DNA from: an uncultured Granulosicoccaceae bacterium | GTDB taxonomy: Bacteria; Pseudomonadota; Gammaproteobacteria; Granulosicoccales; Granulosicoccaceae | Direction: 5' to 3' | Assembly: GCA_938020525.1 (NCBI GenBank) | Contig: CALIHW010000066.1 | Location: 1 to 64,000 of the forward strand | DNA length: 64,000 nucleotides | Part shown: piece by piece, positions 15,073-24,677 of the stretch | Position numbering within the stretch: position 1 is the stretch's first letter | Layout: the number at the start of each line of letters is the position of its first letter | Notes under the pieces: generated by a model | Seen by the model: only the letters and a program-made list of their open reading frames with translations | What the model was told of the DNA's origin: nothing | Databases searched by the model: none | Translations under genes and position numbers: made by a program

Positions 15073-15774
15073 TTATCTGTTGTTGGGACTTTCAAACTGT
15101 GCCTCCACGTCGGATTTAAATGTAAGGGTGCCGCGATCGATTTCTGCGTCCATGGCATTAGCACTGTAATTCCAGCCATCACCTTCTACCTGAACAGGTT
15201 CGGTGCTACTAATCGTGCGGTTGCCAGTATCAATGGATAATGAGTTGGTCTCGACCTTTATGTCCTGGTTGGTTTGCGAATCAGTACCATAGTTGGTCTG
15301 TGAGTCAATATTTGAACCGATATTTGCGCGGTTGTGAGTCAACTCTACGTTACCTTGTAAATTCAGCACATCGAAATTTGCAGAAACGGTACCGCTTGAT
15401 GCGCGCGCGCTCCACTGACCGTTGTCCGTACTGCGCAAATTGACAATCGGGTTTTCAATTACAGAATAACCTTCAATATAGTGATGCGATAAGGATTGGC
15501 CGGTAATATTCAACTGCCTGTCCGCCGGCATGCCATGGTATTCAGTTGCAGATTGGTTGGTGGAGCCATTCGCAGATTCAGAAGTATCTAACTTATTCGA
15601 GATGTTTTTGATTTCGAAGTTTTCCAGGTAGTAGTCGCTCTGGGTTTCCGCCATTTCTATCCTGTTGCTGGTAGCTGGTTGCTCTATGTCGCGCTCATCT
15701 ATCCACTGCCAGGATGCGACCGCTATCACCAGTAATACAAAAATTAGCAGGCCGCGGCCTAATTTCGATGGCAT
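15073..15774 (-). CDS. lptC: LPS export system protein LptC
   Basis: A bitopic inner-membrane protein of 233 residues that hands LPS from LptBFG to LptA. One N-terminal helix is visible (LLIFVLLVIAVASWQW, residues 9-24), followed by a periplasmic jellyroll domain with the pattern LNLQGNVELTHNRANI. It is somewhat longer than E. coli LptC (191 residues) because of a Ser/Asn/Thr-rich insert around residues 60-80. It lies between kdsC and lptA, but a 179-bp palindromic repeat is inserted before it. Confidence 0.88.
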   Translation of the reverse strand: MPSKLGRGLLIFVLLVIAVASWQWIDERDIEQPATSNRIEMAETQSDYYLENFEIKNISNKLDTSESANGSTNQSATEYHGMPADRQLNITGQSLSHHYIEGYSVIENPIVNLRSTDNGQWSARASSGTVSANFDVLNLQGNVELTHNRANIGSNIDSQTNYGTDSQTNQDIKVETNSLSIDTGNRTISSTEPVQVEGDGWNYSANAMDAEIDRGTLTFKSDVEAQFESPNNR

Positions 15775-15852
15775 GGACTCGTTACTCGGAATCGGGAGTG
15801 TGTTTTGGTTACTTTGCGCCCTGATAGATCTTACATCTAGATTTTATTCTTC

Positions 15853-16031
15853 TAGCCCGGCTTATTTGTAAAATGGCGAGCGTAGCGCGCAGAGCCTTGG
15901 TTTCACAGGGTATTTTCTTCTCGCGTTCCATGTTTTCATTTACTTGGCTTACTGATATTTGCAAGAGAAAAAATTCGCTGTGAATCAAGGATCAAGCGGG
16001 ATGCCGTCATTTTCATGAATAAACCGGGCTA
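15853..16031 (+). repeat. Palindromic MITE-like repeat, copy B (kdsC-lptC junction)
   Basis: 179 bp bounded by TAGCCCGG (15853-15860) and CCGGGCTA (16024-16031). The outer arms are imperfect complements: TAGCCCGGCTTATTTGTAAA on the left and, on the complement, TAGCCCGGTTTATTCATGAA on the right. The inner arms are 15901-15925 (TTTCACAGGGTATTTTC...) and 15961-15984. The element aligns with copy A in the same internal order. A TA dinucleotide sits at each end, as expected for a TA target duplication. The right-hand TA forms part of the TAG stop of kdsC. Confidence 0.82.
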
Positions 16032-16565
16032 GATCATATAACGCGCAATAGCAGACTGGTAGAGATCCTGTGATTTCAATATCAGCTCGCATGCCTGTCG
16101 TGCTGCACCATTACCACCTGTTCTTTGGCTGGTCCAGTGAGCAACTTCTGCGACTTCTGTATTTGCATCAGGTACCGTTAATGCCAATCCGACACGACGC
16201 ATGACTGGCAGATCGATTATATCGTCACCCATATAGGCAAACTCTTTTGCTGATAAACCCGTTTCGGCACACAGAGTTTCAAACGCCGGGAGCTTGTCCT
16301 TAGCTCCTTGTACCAGGTGTTCGATTTGCAGCTCTTTACATCTATGCCGGACAACATCAGATTCTCGCCCTGTGATGACCGCTATTTTGATGCCGGCGTC
16401 ACCAAGCATACGTATGCCGAGCCCGTCAGCGGAGTGAAAACGTTTGAATTCCTGACCGTCATCACTCCGATACAACCCGCCATCTGTAAGCACGCCATCA
16501 ACATCAAATATAATGGCTTTAACATGAGATGCCAACCTGGTAACGAGCTCTGCGTCGTGAGGCAT
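16029..16565 (-). CDS. kdsC: 3-deoxy-D-manno-octulosonate 8-phosphate phosphatase KdsC
   Basis: A HAD phosphatase of 178 residues that makes Kdo for the LPS core. DVDGVLTDGG (residues 21-30) holds the catalytic aspartates D21 and D23. ITGRES (64-69) is motif II, and GDDIIDLP (113-120) binds Mg2+. It is a short, capless HAD enzyme that should act as a tetramer. It follows kdsD on the same strand. The spacer between them is a poly-T-rich tandem repeat on the coding strand. Its stop codon TAG belongs to palindromic repeat B. Confidence 0.95.
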   Translation of the reverse strand: MPHDAELVTRLASHVKAIIFDVDGVLTDGGLYRSDDGQEFKRFHSADGLGIRMLGDAGIKIAVITGRESDVVRHRCKELQIEHLVQGAKDKLPAFETLCAETGLSAKEFAYMGDDIIDLPVMRRVGLALTVPDANTEVAEVAHWTSQRTGGNGAARQACELILKSQDLYQSAIARYMI

Positions 16566-16596
16566 AGTGAACTTCCTGGTGATTTAAAAAGTGCTG

Positions 16597-16673
16597 ATAC
16601 CGGTGAAAAAATACCGGAAAAAATACCGGTGAAAAAAACCTGAGAAAAAAACCTGAAAAAAATAAAGAAAAAA
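16597..16673. repeat. A/T-tract tandem repeat between kdsD and kdsC
   Basis: Degenerate units of 12-15 bp follow one another: ATACCGGTGAAAAA, ATACCGGAAAAA, ATACCGGTGAAAAAA, ACCTGAGAAAAAA, ACCTGAAAAAA and ATAAAGAAAAAA. On the coding strand of kdsD-kdsC this gives six runs of 5-7 T residues in the spacer, a sequence prone to polymerase slippage. Confidence 0.8.
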
Positions 16674-16718
16674 ACACTTGGAAATATTTCCTGCAGGAGG
16701 AGTGGTGCCGTAGTTCTG

Positions 16719-17726
16719 TTATACGATACCCGCGTGAAACAACGTATGCATATTAAGTGCTCCGCAAACACGACCGTTATCATCCAGAACGGGCAAGGCG
16801 TAGATCTTATGCTGCTCCATTATAGAGAGTGCATCATCCGCAAGTTGCTGTGAGTTTACGGCAAAGCCGCCGTCAGTCATGACGTTGTCAATCTGTGTTT
16901 CGTTGATATCGATGCCTCTATCAAGGGTGCGCCGTAAATCACCATCCGAAAAAACGCCGAGCAATTTGTTGTCATTATCAACCACTGCCAGGAAGCCTAG
17001 TTTGCCTGCGCTCATGCAATAGAGTGAATCTTTTAATGATGTGCCAGAAGCTATTGTTGGTAGTGTTTCGTCGCAGACCATGATGTCGCAAACTTTCAGT
17101 AACAGCTTCCTGCCGAGCTTGCCACCCGGGTGGGTACGAGCAAAGTCATCAGCACTGAAACCTCTGGTTTCAAGCACGGCGACTGCGAGTGCGTCACCCA
17201 TAGCGAGTGTTGCGGTTGTGCTGGTTGTAGGGGCCAGGCCGAGTGTGCAGGCTTCTTCTGTAACAGCAACATTGAGTACAGCGTTGGCGGCATTTGCCAG
17301 TGATGAGGTTAGCTTACCGGTTATAGCAATCAACGGTACATTCAATCGCTTAATTACGGGCAGTATGGTTTTTAACTCGTGTGACTCGCCACCATAGGAT
17401 ATAGCAACAACTACATCTTCTGAGGTGATCATGCCGAGGTCACCATGAGACGCTTCACCGGGGTGGACGAAAAACGATGGAGTGCCGGTACTTGCCAGCG
17501 TGGCAGCAATTTTGTTTGCGATATGACCTGATTTGCCTACACCACAGATCACTACCCGGCCGCGGCACTCAAGCAGCAAGTGGCAGGCGGTAACAAACTG
17601 GCTGTCGAGGTTGTCTTGCAGTGACGCGACTGCTTTCGCTTCTGCTTCGAATACCCTGCGCCCAGTGTCCAGCAGCTTCTGCGAATTTTTGTGTAGTTCA
17701 ACAGCTTTGTCGGGTACTGATTCCAT
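16719..17726 (-). CDS. kdsD: Arabinose 5-phosphate isomerase KdsD
   Basis: An enzyme of 335 residues that converts ribulose 5-phosphate to arabinose 5-phosphate, the first step of Kdo synthesis. A SIS sugar-isomerase domain covers about residues 40-170 (VVICGVGKSGHIANKIAATL is its phosphosugar-binding loop). Two CBS domains occupy about 205-330. The ATG at 17726 is preferred because it leaves a normal N-terminus. A TTG at 17762 with a weak GGAA upstream is the alternative. kdsC follows. In Pseudomonas-like loci the mlaFEDCB genes lie next to kdsD, but here the neighbour is mlaA. Confidence 0.94.
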   Translation of the reverse strand: MESVPDKAVELHKNSQKLLDTGRRVFEAEAKAVASLQDNLDSQFVTACHLLLECRGRVVICGVGKSGHIANKIAATLASTGTPSFFVHPGEASHGDLGMITSEDVVVAISYGGESHELKTILPVIKRLNVPLIAITGKLTSSLANAANAVLNVAVTEEACTLGLAPTTSTTATLAMGDALAVAVLETRGFSADDFARTHPGGKLGRKLLLKVCDIMVCDETLPTIASGTSLKDSLYCMSAGKLGFLAVVDNDNKLLGVFSDGDLRRTLDRGIDINETQIDNVMTDGGFAVNSQQLADDALSIMEQHKIYALPVLDDNGRVCGALNMHTLFHAGIV

Positions 17727-17800
17727 TGAAGCCAGCCTGGGTTTTGATAATTCTTTATTCAAAGCATTCCAGAGTAAGTGTTTTGTATCGTTGGGCTTCT

Positions 17801-17820
17801 GTCATGAATAAACCGGGCTA
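17801..17820 (+). repeat. Solo terminus of the palindromic repeat, copy C (mlaA 3' end)
   Basis: The 19 bases from TCATGAATA to CCGGGCTA match the right-hand end of copy B (16013-16031) exactly. No internal arms follow, so this is a truncated element or a lone end. The final CTA is the complement of the mlaA stop codon TAG. Confidence 0.7.
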
Positions 17821-18756
17821 GAGTTCATCCAGCTCGTCCAGCAATTGGAGCTCTTCGTCTTCTTCTGTGAGGGGTTCATCCAGAACGTCCAAATCGTCCA
17901 GCTCATCAAGCATCTCCAACTCTGCGTCTTCGGCGCTAAGCGGCTCGTCCAGTTCATCGAGTTCATCCAGCTCATCCAGCTCGTCAAGTTCATCCAAGTC
18001 TTTTGAATCAATTGATTTTTTTGCTGTCGGTTTCGCAGGCTTGTCATAGATTTGTGTTCTGCGCCATCCGACGTACCGGTCTTTGACGAAACGGTATGGA
18101 TCAAGCGCACCGGAGTCCAGAATTGATGATGCGGCGAGCAGATTGGCTCTTGCGTTTATAACATTCAGCGTTACCAGTGAGCCTCTCGCATTTCGATCAA
18201 GCTCCAGTGTGTTGAGCGGTTCAATCTGACTGTCACCGAGCAGACCAACCGTACCTCTCAAGGTCTGCGGACCGAAGAAAGGTAGGACTAAGTAAGGACC
18301 TTCCGGTATACCCCAGACCCCGAGCGTTTGGCCAAAATCTTCATAGTGTTTTTCAAAATCCAGTTGGCTGGCAACGTCGAGGATTCCGCCAATACCAATG
18401 ATTGTGTTTACGGCTACTCTTGCTGAGTCTGAAAAACCTTGTTTGAACTTGCCTTGCAGAAAGCCATTGGCGGCGGTAGATACATCGCCCAAGTTACCGA
18501 AAAAATTATTTACACCGGATCTGACAAGCCGTGGTGTGATTTTTCTATATCCACCTGCAATAGGTTTTAAAGCAAAGCGGTCGATTTTGTCATTGAATTT
18601 GAATATTGCCCGGTTGGCAGGCTCCAGCGGATCACTAATAGGAGTGCTCGGTGCTCCTTTGGTGGCGCACGCTGACAGCGTCGCCGCTAAAATGGCAGCG
18701 ACAAAGAATGCGCGCATTACGTTTATGGTTTTGCGTAAAATAACCTGCTGGCTCAT
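17818..18756 (-). CDS. mlaA: Outer-membrane phospholipid transport lipoprotein MlaA (VacJ) with acidic repeat tail
   Basis: MlaA removes stray phospholipids from the outer leaflet and passes them to MlaC. The start at 18756 gives 312 residues. The ATG at 18717 is also possible. A lipoprotein signal ends in LSAC. The conserved DPLEPANRAIFKFNDKID segment follows, then the family body with GIGGILDVAS. The last 60 residues (253-312) are not part of the usual protein. They consist of LDE repeats (six in a row, encoded at 17944-17997) and further DELDEL/EPL acidic-leucine stretches. The stop codon TAG is the terminus of palindromic repeat copy C. Confidence 0.92.
   Translation of the reverse strand: MSQQVILRKTINVMRAFFVAAILAATLSACATKGAPSTPISDPLEPANRAIFKFNDKIDRFALKPIAGGYRKITPRLVRSGVNNFFGNLGDVSTAANGFLQGKFKQGFSDSARVAVNTIIGIGGILDVASQLDFEKHYEDFGQTLGVWGIPEGPYLVLPFFGPQTLRGTVGLLGDSQIEPLNTLELDRNARGSLVTLNVINARANLLAASSILDSGALDPYRFVKDRYVGWRRTQIYDKPAKPTAKKSIDSKDLDELDELDELDELDELDEPLSAEDAELEMLDELDDLDVLDEPLTEEDEELQLLDELDEL
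17944..17997 (-). repeat. Six consecutive LDE codon triplets in mlaA
   Basis: An imperfect 9-bp tandem repeat encodes Leu-Asp-Glu six times in a row. Leu, Asp and Glu codons vary between copies, so the amino-acid pattern is better kept than the DNA. Shorter LDE/LDD/LDV runs follow to the C-terminus. Confidence 0.85.
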
Positions 18757-19112
18757 GATGTGTCCGTCTAGCCGCAATCCTGTTCGGGAACTGGCTGGCA
18801 AGTGTACCCGCGAAATCGTTGTGATTTCAAAGTTCTTGTGAGGAATTAGCAAGGTTAATCTCGGACGGTAGCGTTTTAAATGATTGATTAAGCTCACGTT
18901 TGGTGCGTTGAATGCAACATCTGGAGCTGAGAATGAATGCCTGGCTACTTAAACTGGTAATCGCACGGCTTGAGATTGTCACAACTGCACCCAAAATAGC
19001 GTCAGAAGAAACCTGTATTTGGTGCTGGAGTTTCGGTTTGTCGATGCTAGCCAACCAATTCATTTACAGTCGCCACTGGATGCGCGGCACGTTGTAATTT
19101 TAAGGGGATATG
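18757..19112. other. Divergent mlaA-mlaC intergenic region
   Basis: About 355 bp between the divergent mlaA and mlaC starts. A plus-strand frame of 61 codons at 18912 has no ribosome binding site or recognisable motif and is not called. Promoters for both genes should lie here, but I could not pick a convincing -35/-10 pair. Confidence 0.4.
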
Positions 19113-19709
19113 ATGAAATTCATCCGTACTTTGTTAATCACGCTTGTTCTGTTTCCAGCGATGGTTTTTGCACACCCGGCTGAAGACCTGATCCGCGAGA
19201 TTACAGGGGATATGATCTCAGCTTTGAATAGCGCCGAGGCCAAGTCTGACGAAGCTTTTGTTCGCTCAAAAATCGACACGGACATTCTGCCGCACATCGA
19301 TTTTACCACTATGACCAAAATCACTCTGGGTGCGAAACAGTGGAAAAGCGCTTCTGCTGATCAGCGCTCTGGACTGGTTGCCGAGTTTCGTGAGCTTTTA
19401 CTGAATACCTATACTGCTGCTCTGCAGGAGTATTCTGGCCAAAAGCTTGAGATTCTGCCGCACGAAGCTTCAGATAACGACGATAAAATCGCAACCGTGA
19501 AAACTGTGTTTGACGACGCCAGCGTCAAGTTCCCTATTGACTACAAGCTCAAAACCACCAAAGGCGACCGCAATACCTGGAAGGTTTACGACATAGAAGT
19601 TGAGAATGTTAGTCTGGTTAAAAGCTACAAGGCGGAATTCAGCAGCCAAATTAAGAAGTCTGGTGTTGACGGCCTCATCGACACACTTCGAGCAAAGAAC
19701 AAGAAATAA
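19113..19709 (+). CDS. mlaC: Periplasmic phospholipid-binding protein MlaC
   Basis: A protein of 198 residues that carries phospholipids between MlaA in the outer membrane and the MlaFEDB complex. It has an N-terminal signal peptide (MKFIRTLLITLVLFPAMVFA) and the MlaC/Ttg2D fold with FTTMTKITLGAKQWKSAS. Two adjacent ATG codons exist at 19110 and 19113. The second is better spaced from the AAGGGG Shine-Dalgarno sequence. In most gammaproteobacteria mlaC is inside mlaFEDCB. Here it stands alone, divergent from mlaA and upstream of murA. Confidence 0.92.
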   Translation: MKFIRTLLITLVLFPAMVFAHPAEDLIREITGDMISALNSAEAKSDEAFVRSKIDTDILPHIDFTTMTKITLGAKQWKSASADQRSGLVAEFRELLLNTYTAALQEYSGQKLEILPHEASDNDDKIATVKTVFDDASVKFPIDYKLKTTKGDRNTWKVYDIEVENVSLVKSYKAEFSSQIKKSGVDGLIDTLRAKNKK

Positions 19710-19727
19710 CCTGTCTCGCAACGGACA

Positions 19728-19775
19728 TTGATCGGGCCGGCATTTGATCGGGTCTGATGTTGATCAGGGCTGCAG
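19728..19775. repeat. 16-bp tandem repeat, three copies, between mlaC and murA
   Basis: TTGATCGGGCCGGCAT, TTGATCGGGTCTGATG and TTGATCAGGGCTGCAG follow one another with an exact period of 16. The first half of each unit (TTGATCRGG) is the conserved part. Confidence 0.75.
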
Positions 19776-19860
19776 CTTGTCTTGTGCCGCACTTCTGAAC
19801 AGCGGTTGACCTTTATCCTGGCTCCAGAGTTGGGATTGGAGCGCGCTTCCGTTATCATAG

Positions 19861-21219
<1,359 letters not shown>

Positions 21220-21249
21220 TATTCGGTCTTGTATCGTGTCTGACGAAGA

Positions 21250-21900
21250 ATGAACCCGCCGCCATTATCTATTGCTCTTACCAAAGGGCGAATCCTGCAA
21301 TCGACCTTGCCATTGCTTGACGCGGTTGGCATTGTGCCAGCTGAAGATGCCGAGAATACCCGCAAGCTGCTTGTTGATACGAATCATCCTGATATTAAAA
21401 TTCTACTGGTGAGAGCCAGTGATGTACCGGCGTATGTTGAATATGGTGGGGCTGATGTTGGTGTGACTGGCAAGGATGTCCTGCTTGAGCACTCCGGCAG
21501 AGGTCTTTACGAACCGCTGGATTTAGGGATAGGTGTCTGTCAGATGGTGGTTGCCGGCAAGAAGGGGGTTCGAATCGATGGGCCAGGGATTTTAAGAGTG
21601 GCCACTAAGTATCCTGAAGTTGCACGGCAATTTTTTGATCGTCGTGGTCAGCAGGTAGAAATTATCAAGCTCTATGGATCGATGGAACTTGCGCCACTCG
21701 TTGGAATGGCCGACCTGATCGTCGATATCATGGAGACCGGCGCGACAATGGCCGCGAATGGTTTGGAGGTGATTGGTCAGCCGATATGTGATATTAGCTC
21801 CAGACTCATTGTGAATAAGGCGTCAATGAAAATGAAGCACAAAGCAATTCATCAACTCATCGATGGGTTGTCCGCGGCGGTAATACACAATACGCTGTAG
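21250..21900 (+). CDS. hisG: ATP phosphoribosyltransferase, short form HisG
   Basis: An enzyme of 216 residues that starts histidine synthesis by joining ATP and PRPP. It has the HisG-short layout, with [17 protein letters not shown] at the N-terminus and the PRPP-binding [18 protein letters not shown] segment (about residues 157-174). It lacks the C-terminal regulatory ACT-like domain of long HisG. Short HisG enzymes are active only with the HisZ regulatory subunit. No hisZ is present in the window, so it must be elsewhere. Confidence 0.94.
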   Translation: MNPPPLSIALTKGRILQSTLPLLDAVGIVPAEDAENTRKLLVDTNHPDIKILLVRASDVPAYVEYGGADVGVTGKDVLLEHSGRGLYEPLDLGIGVCQMVVAGKKGVRIDGPGILRVATKYPEVARQFFDRRGQQVEIIKLYGSMELAPLVGMADLIVDIMETGATMAANGLEVIGQPICDISSRLIVNKASMKMKHKAIHQLIDGLSAAVIHNTL

Positions 21901-21984
21901 GCTAAGGGTATTAGAAGTACCTGCACTCCCACATTAATCGACTTATACATTGCATCAACTTAAATTGCATCGGGCCCGAAGCTA

Positions 21985-23058
21985 ATGAACCAAGAAACCG
22001 CGCAACACAATACAGATGACCTGCGCATCAAAGAGATAAAAGAGCTTAACTCTCCTGCCAGTCTGATCGACGAGTTGCCGGTAACGGATAAAATCGCTAA
22101 AACGGTTCATGCAGCACGCAGCGGGATTCATGACATTTTGCATGGCAAGGATGATCGGCTGGTGGTGGTTGTTGGACCTTGTTCTATTCATGATCCTGAG
22201 GCAGGTGTTGAATATGCAAAGAGGCTCGCAGGCATAGCGCCATCGTTGTCAGATGATTTACTTGTTGTGATGCGGGTTTATTTTGAAAAACCACGTACCA
22301 CGGTTGGTTGGAAAGGCCTGATCAATGACCCCGGGCTCGATGACAGTTTTCAGATTAATCGTGGTTTGCGTATCGCACGTGAGCTGTTGCGAAATATTAA
22401 TCAACTTGGTTTGCCTGCAGGCACCGAGTTTCTTGATCTGATCAGCCCGCAGTACATAGCGGATCTTGTCAGCTGGGGTGCAATCGGAGCACGAACAACA
22501 GAAAGCCAGGGGCATCGCGAGCTTGCTTCAGGTATCTCTGCACCGGTCGGTTTCAAAAACGGGACCGGTGGCAGTGTGCAGATTGCAGTCGATGCAATTT
22601 GTTCCTCATCACGACCGCATCATTTCTTATCAGTAGCCAAGCAGGGTGGCAGTGCGATTATCGCGACCGCCGGTAATGATGACTGTCATCTTATTTTACG
22701 TGGTGGCCCGCACACCAATTATGATGCTGCCAGTATGGATGATGCATCGGCGATGATGGAAAAAGCCGGTGTCCGGCCTAACGTTATGATTGACTGTAGT
22801 CATGCAAACTGCCGCAAAATTTTTAAGAGACAACGCTATGTATGTCGAGATATCTGCAGCCAGTTGAGTGATGGTGATAAGCGAATCATGGGTGTAATGA
22901 TTGAGAGTAACCTGGTTGAGGGGCGGCAGGATCACAAGCCCGGTGTGCCATTAACCAAAGGGCAAAGCATTACTGATCCTTGTATTGGCTGGCAGGATAC
23001 TGAAGAGATGTTGCGGGAACTCGCAGTAGCAGTGGCAGCACGCAGAAAGAACGGGTAA
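21985..23058 (+). CDS. 3-deoxy-7-phosphoheptulonate synthase (DAHP synthase, class I)
   Basis: An enzyme of 357 residues that condenses PEP and erythrose 4-phosphate, the entry step to aromatic amino acids. GPCSIHDPEAG (about residues 62-72) and KPRTTVGWKGLINDPG are the PEP and metal site motifs of the AroF/G/H family. The N-terminal extension that binds the feedback amino acid is present, but I cannot tell Phe, Tyr or Trp sensitivity. It sits between hisG and hisD on the same strand, which is not the usual place. Confidence 0.93.
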   Translation: MNQETAQHNTDDLRIKEIKELNSPASLIDELPVTDKIAKTVHAARSGIHDILHGKDDRLVVVVGPCSIHDPEAGVEYAKRLAGIAPSLSDDLLVVMRVYFEKPRTTVGWKGLINDPGLDDSFQINRGLRIARELLRNINQLGLPAGTEFLDLISPQYIADLVSWGAIGARTTESQGHRELASGISAPVGFKNGTGGSVQIAVDAICSSSRPHHFLSVAKQGGSAIIATAGNDDCHLILRGGPHTNYDAASMDDASAMMEKAGVRPNVMIDCSHANCRKIFKRQRYVCRDICSQLSDGDKRIMGVMIESNLVEGRQDHKPGVPLTKGQSITDPCIGWQDTEEMLRELAVAVAARRKNG

Positions 23059-23067
23059 GGCAAGCTC

Positions 23068-24375
23068 GTGATTTCAATCAAAAGGCTAAAATCGACGCAG
23101 CCCGATTTTGCCAATCAACTGCAAACCCTGCTTGCATGGGAGGGAGTCTCTGACGCTTCAGTGAATACCACTGTAGATGAAATCATTGCCTCTGTTCGAG
23201 CAGAGGGTGATGAGGCTCTGCTTAGGCTGACTAACCAGCTTGACCGTAGAAACATTACTGATGTGGCGTCTCTGGCGCTTTCTAAAGACCAGTTGGCAAA
23301 TGCTTTTGACCGAATACCTGCTGAAGTAGCGACGGCACTGCATAGTGCGGCCGAACGCATTAAGAACTTCCACCAAAAGCAACTCGGTGAGTCATGGCGT
23401 TACGAGGAAGATGACGGCACGGTGCTTGGTCAGCGGATAACATCGATTGATCGCGTCGGTTTATATGTGCCGGGTGGCAAAGCCGCTTATCCGTCATCCG
23501 TTCTGATGAATGCAATTCCTGCGAAAGTAGCTGGGGTGAATGAACTGGTTATGGTTGTGCCAGCACCGGATAATGAGCTTGACGATGCAGTACTTGCAGC
23601 GGCCAGTGTCGCGGGTGTTGACCGAGTCTTTACTATTGGTGGGGCTCAGGCGGTTGCGGCCCTCGCTTACGGTACCGGGACTGTACCTTCGGTCGATAAA
23701 ATTGTTGGCCCTGGCAATATCTACGTGGCTACTGCAAAGCGTGCTGTGTTTGGCAAGGTGGGGATCGACATGATCGCCGGTCCTTCAGAAATTTGTGTGG
23801 TTTGTGATGGTGGAACCGATCCAGGCTGGATTGCTGCAGACCTTTTTTCACAGGCAGAACATGATGAACAGGCGCAAGCAATATTAATTAGCAATGATGC
23901 GAAGTTTCTCGATCAGGTGTTATTGTCAATGGAAGTATTGATCGAAAAAATGCCGCGTGCGGAAATTATTCGCCAGTCATTGCGTGAGCGTGGTTGTTTT
24001 ATAGAAGTGGTCGATCTTGACGATGCGGCTTCAATCGTCAATACCATCGCTCCTGAACATCTCGAACTATCAGTGGCAGATCCTGAGAGATTGCTGACTA
24101 ATGTCCGCCATGCCGGTGCGATCTTTATGGGTCGCTACAGTGCTGAGGCGCTGGGAGATTACTGTGCCGGACCGAACCACGTCCTGCCTACGTCAGGTAC
24201 CGCAAGATTTTCGAGCCCTTTGGGTGTGTACGATTTTCAAAAACGCAGCAGTATTATCAACTGTTCGCAGCCAGGGGCAGAAACGTTGGGCAGGACTGCT
24301 GCCGTATTGGCCAGATCTGAAGGCCTGGAAGCGCACGCGGCATCTGCTGAAGCCCGGTTTCTGGCTGACACTTAA
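23068..24375 (+). CDS. hisD: Histidinol dehydrogenase HisD
   Basis: A zinc- and NAD-dependent enzyme of 435 residues that makes histidine from histidinol in two oxidation steps. It shows the [18 protein letters not shown] segment, the NAD-binding [14 protein letters not shown] region, AGPSEI and the active-site IAPEHLEL. The start is GTG at 23068, 9 bp after the DAHP synthase stop, so the genes are likely co-transcribed. hisC and hisB, which often follow, are absent. Confidence 0.95.
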   Translation: MISIKRLKSTQPDFANQLQTLLAWEGVSDASVNTTVDEIIASVRAEGDEALLRLTNQLDRRNITDVASLALSKDQLANAFDRIPAEVATALHSAAERIKNFHQKQLGESWRYEEDDGTVLGQRITSIDRVGLYVPGGKAAYPSSVLMNAIPAKVAGVNELVMVVPAPDNELDDAVLAAASVAGVDRVFTIGGAQAVAALAYGTGTVPSVDKIVGPGNIYVATAKRAVFGKVGIDMIAGPSEICVVCDGGTDPGWIAADLFSQAEHDEQAQAILISNDAKFLDQVLLSMEVLIEKMPRAEIIRQSLRERGCFIEVVDLDDAASIVNTIAPEHLELSVADPERLLTNVRHAGAIFMGRYSAEALGDYCAGPNHVLPTSGTARFSSPLGVYDFQKRSSIINCSQPGAETLGRTAAVLARSEGLEAHAASAEARFLADT

Positions 24376-24386
24376 GAATTACCGAC

Positions 24387-24415
24387 GCTTTGTAACCGCC
24401 GATGCCTTGTAACCG
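24387..24415. repeat. 17-bp period duplication after hisD
   Basis: GCTTTGTAACCG (24387-24398) recurs as GCCTTGTAACCG (24404-24415) 17 bases later. Confidence 0.55.
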
Positions 24416-24668
24416 GAAATAAACAGAGCCGGACAGCAGGCGAAGCTATGACCCTCGATACAACTGACGAGTGATGTCAATTCTTCGGCGCTATTGGAGT
24501 TTAGACAATGTTTGAATTGTGTGCCGACGACGCTCGCGTGGAATAGTTATTGGATGTCCGTTGGCTTGAGCTGTGCTGGTTGGGTGTCTCGTCAATACCG
24601 ATCCATGTTAATGGTCAATCGCACACATGCTCTTACTAGTGCGGTGAGTAAGTATTTTTAATGTTCTG

Positions 24669-24677
24669 TGTTATAAT
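24669..24677 (+). promoter_or_regulatory. Extended -10 promoter upstream of petA
   Basis: TGTTATAAT contains a perfect TATAAT (24672-24677) preceded by the TGn extension. The -35 region at the right spacing (around 24649) is poor, which extended -10 promoters tolerate. It would give a leader of about 200 bases for petABC. Confidence 0.5.

Noticed and set aside
17867-18049. Poly-serine frame on the plus strand opposite the mlaA tail
   Set aside because: It is the complement of the LDE codon repeat and not a separate gene.
18912-19097. 61-codon frame between mlaA and mlaC
   Set aside because: No Shine-Dalgarno sequence and no motif. The region must hold two divergent promoters.
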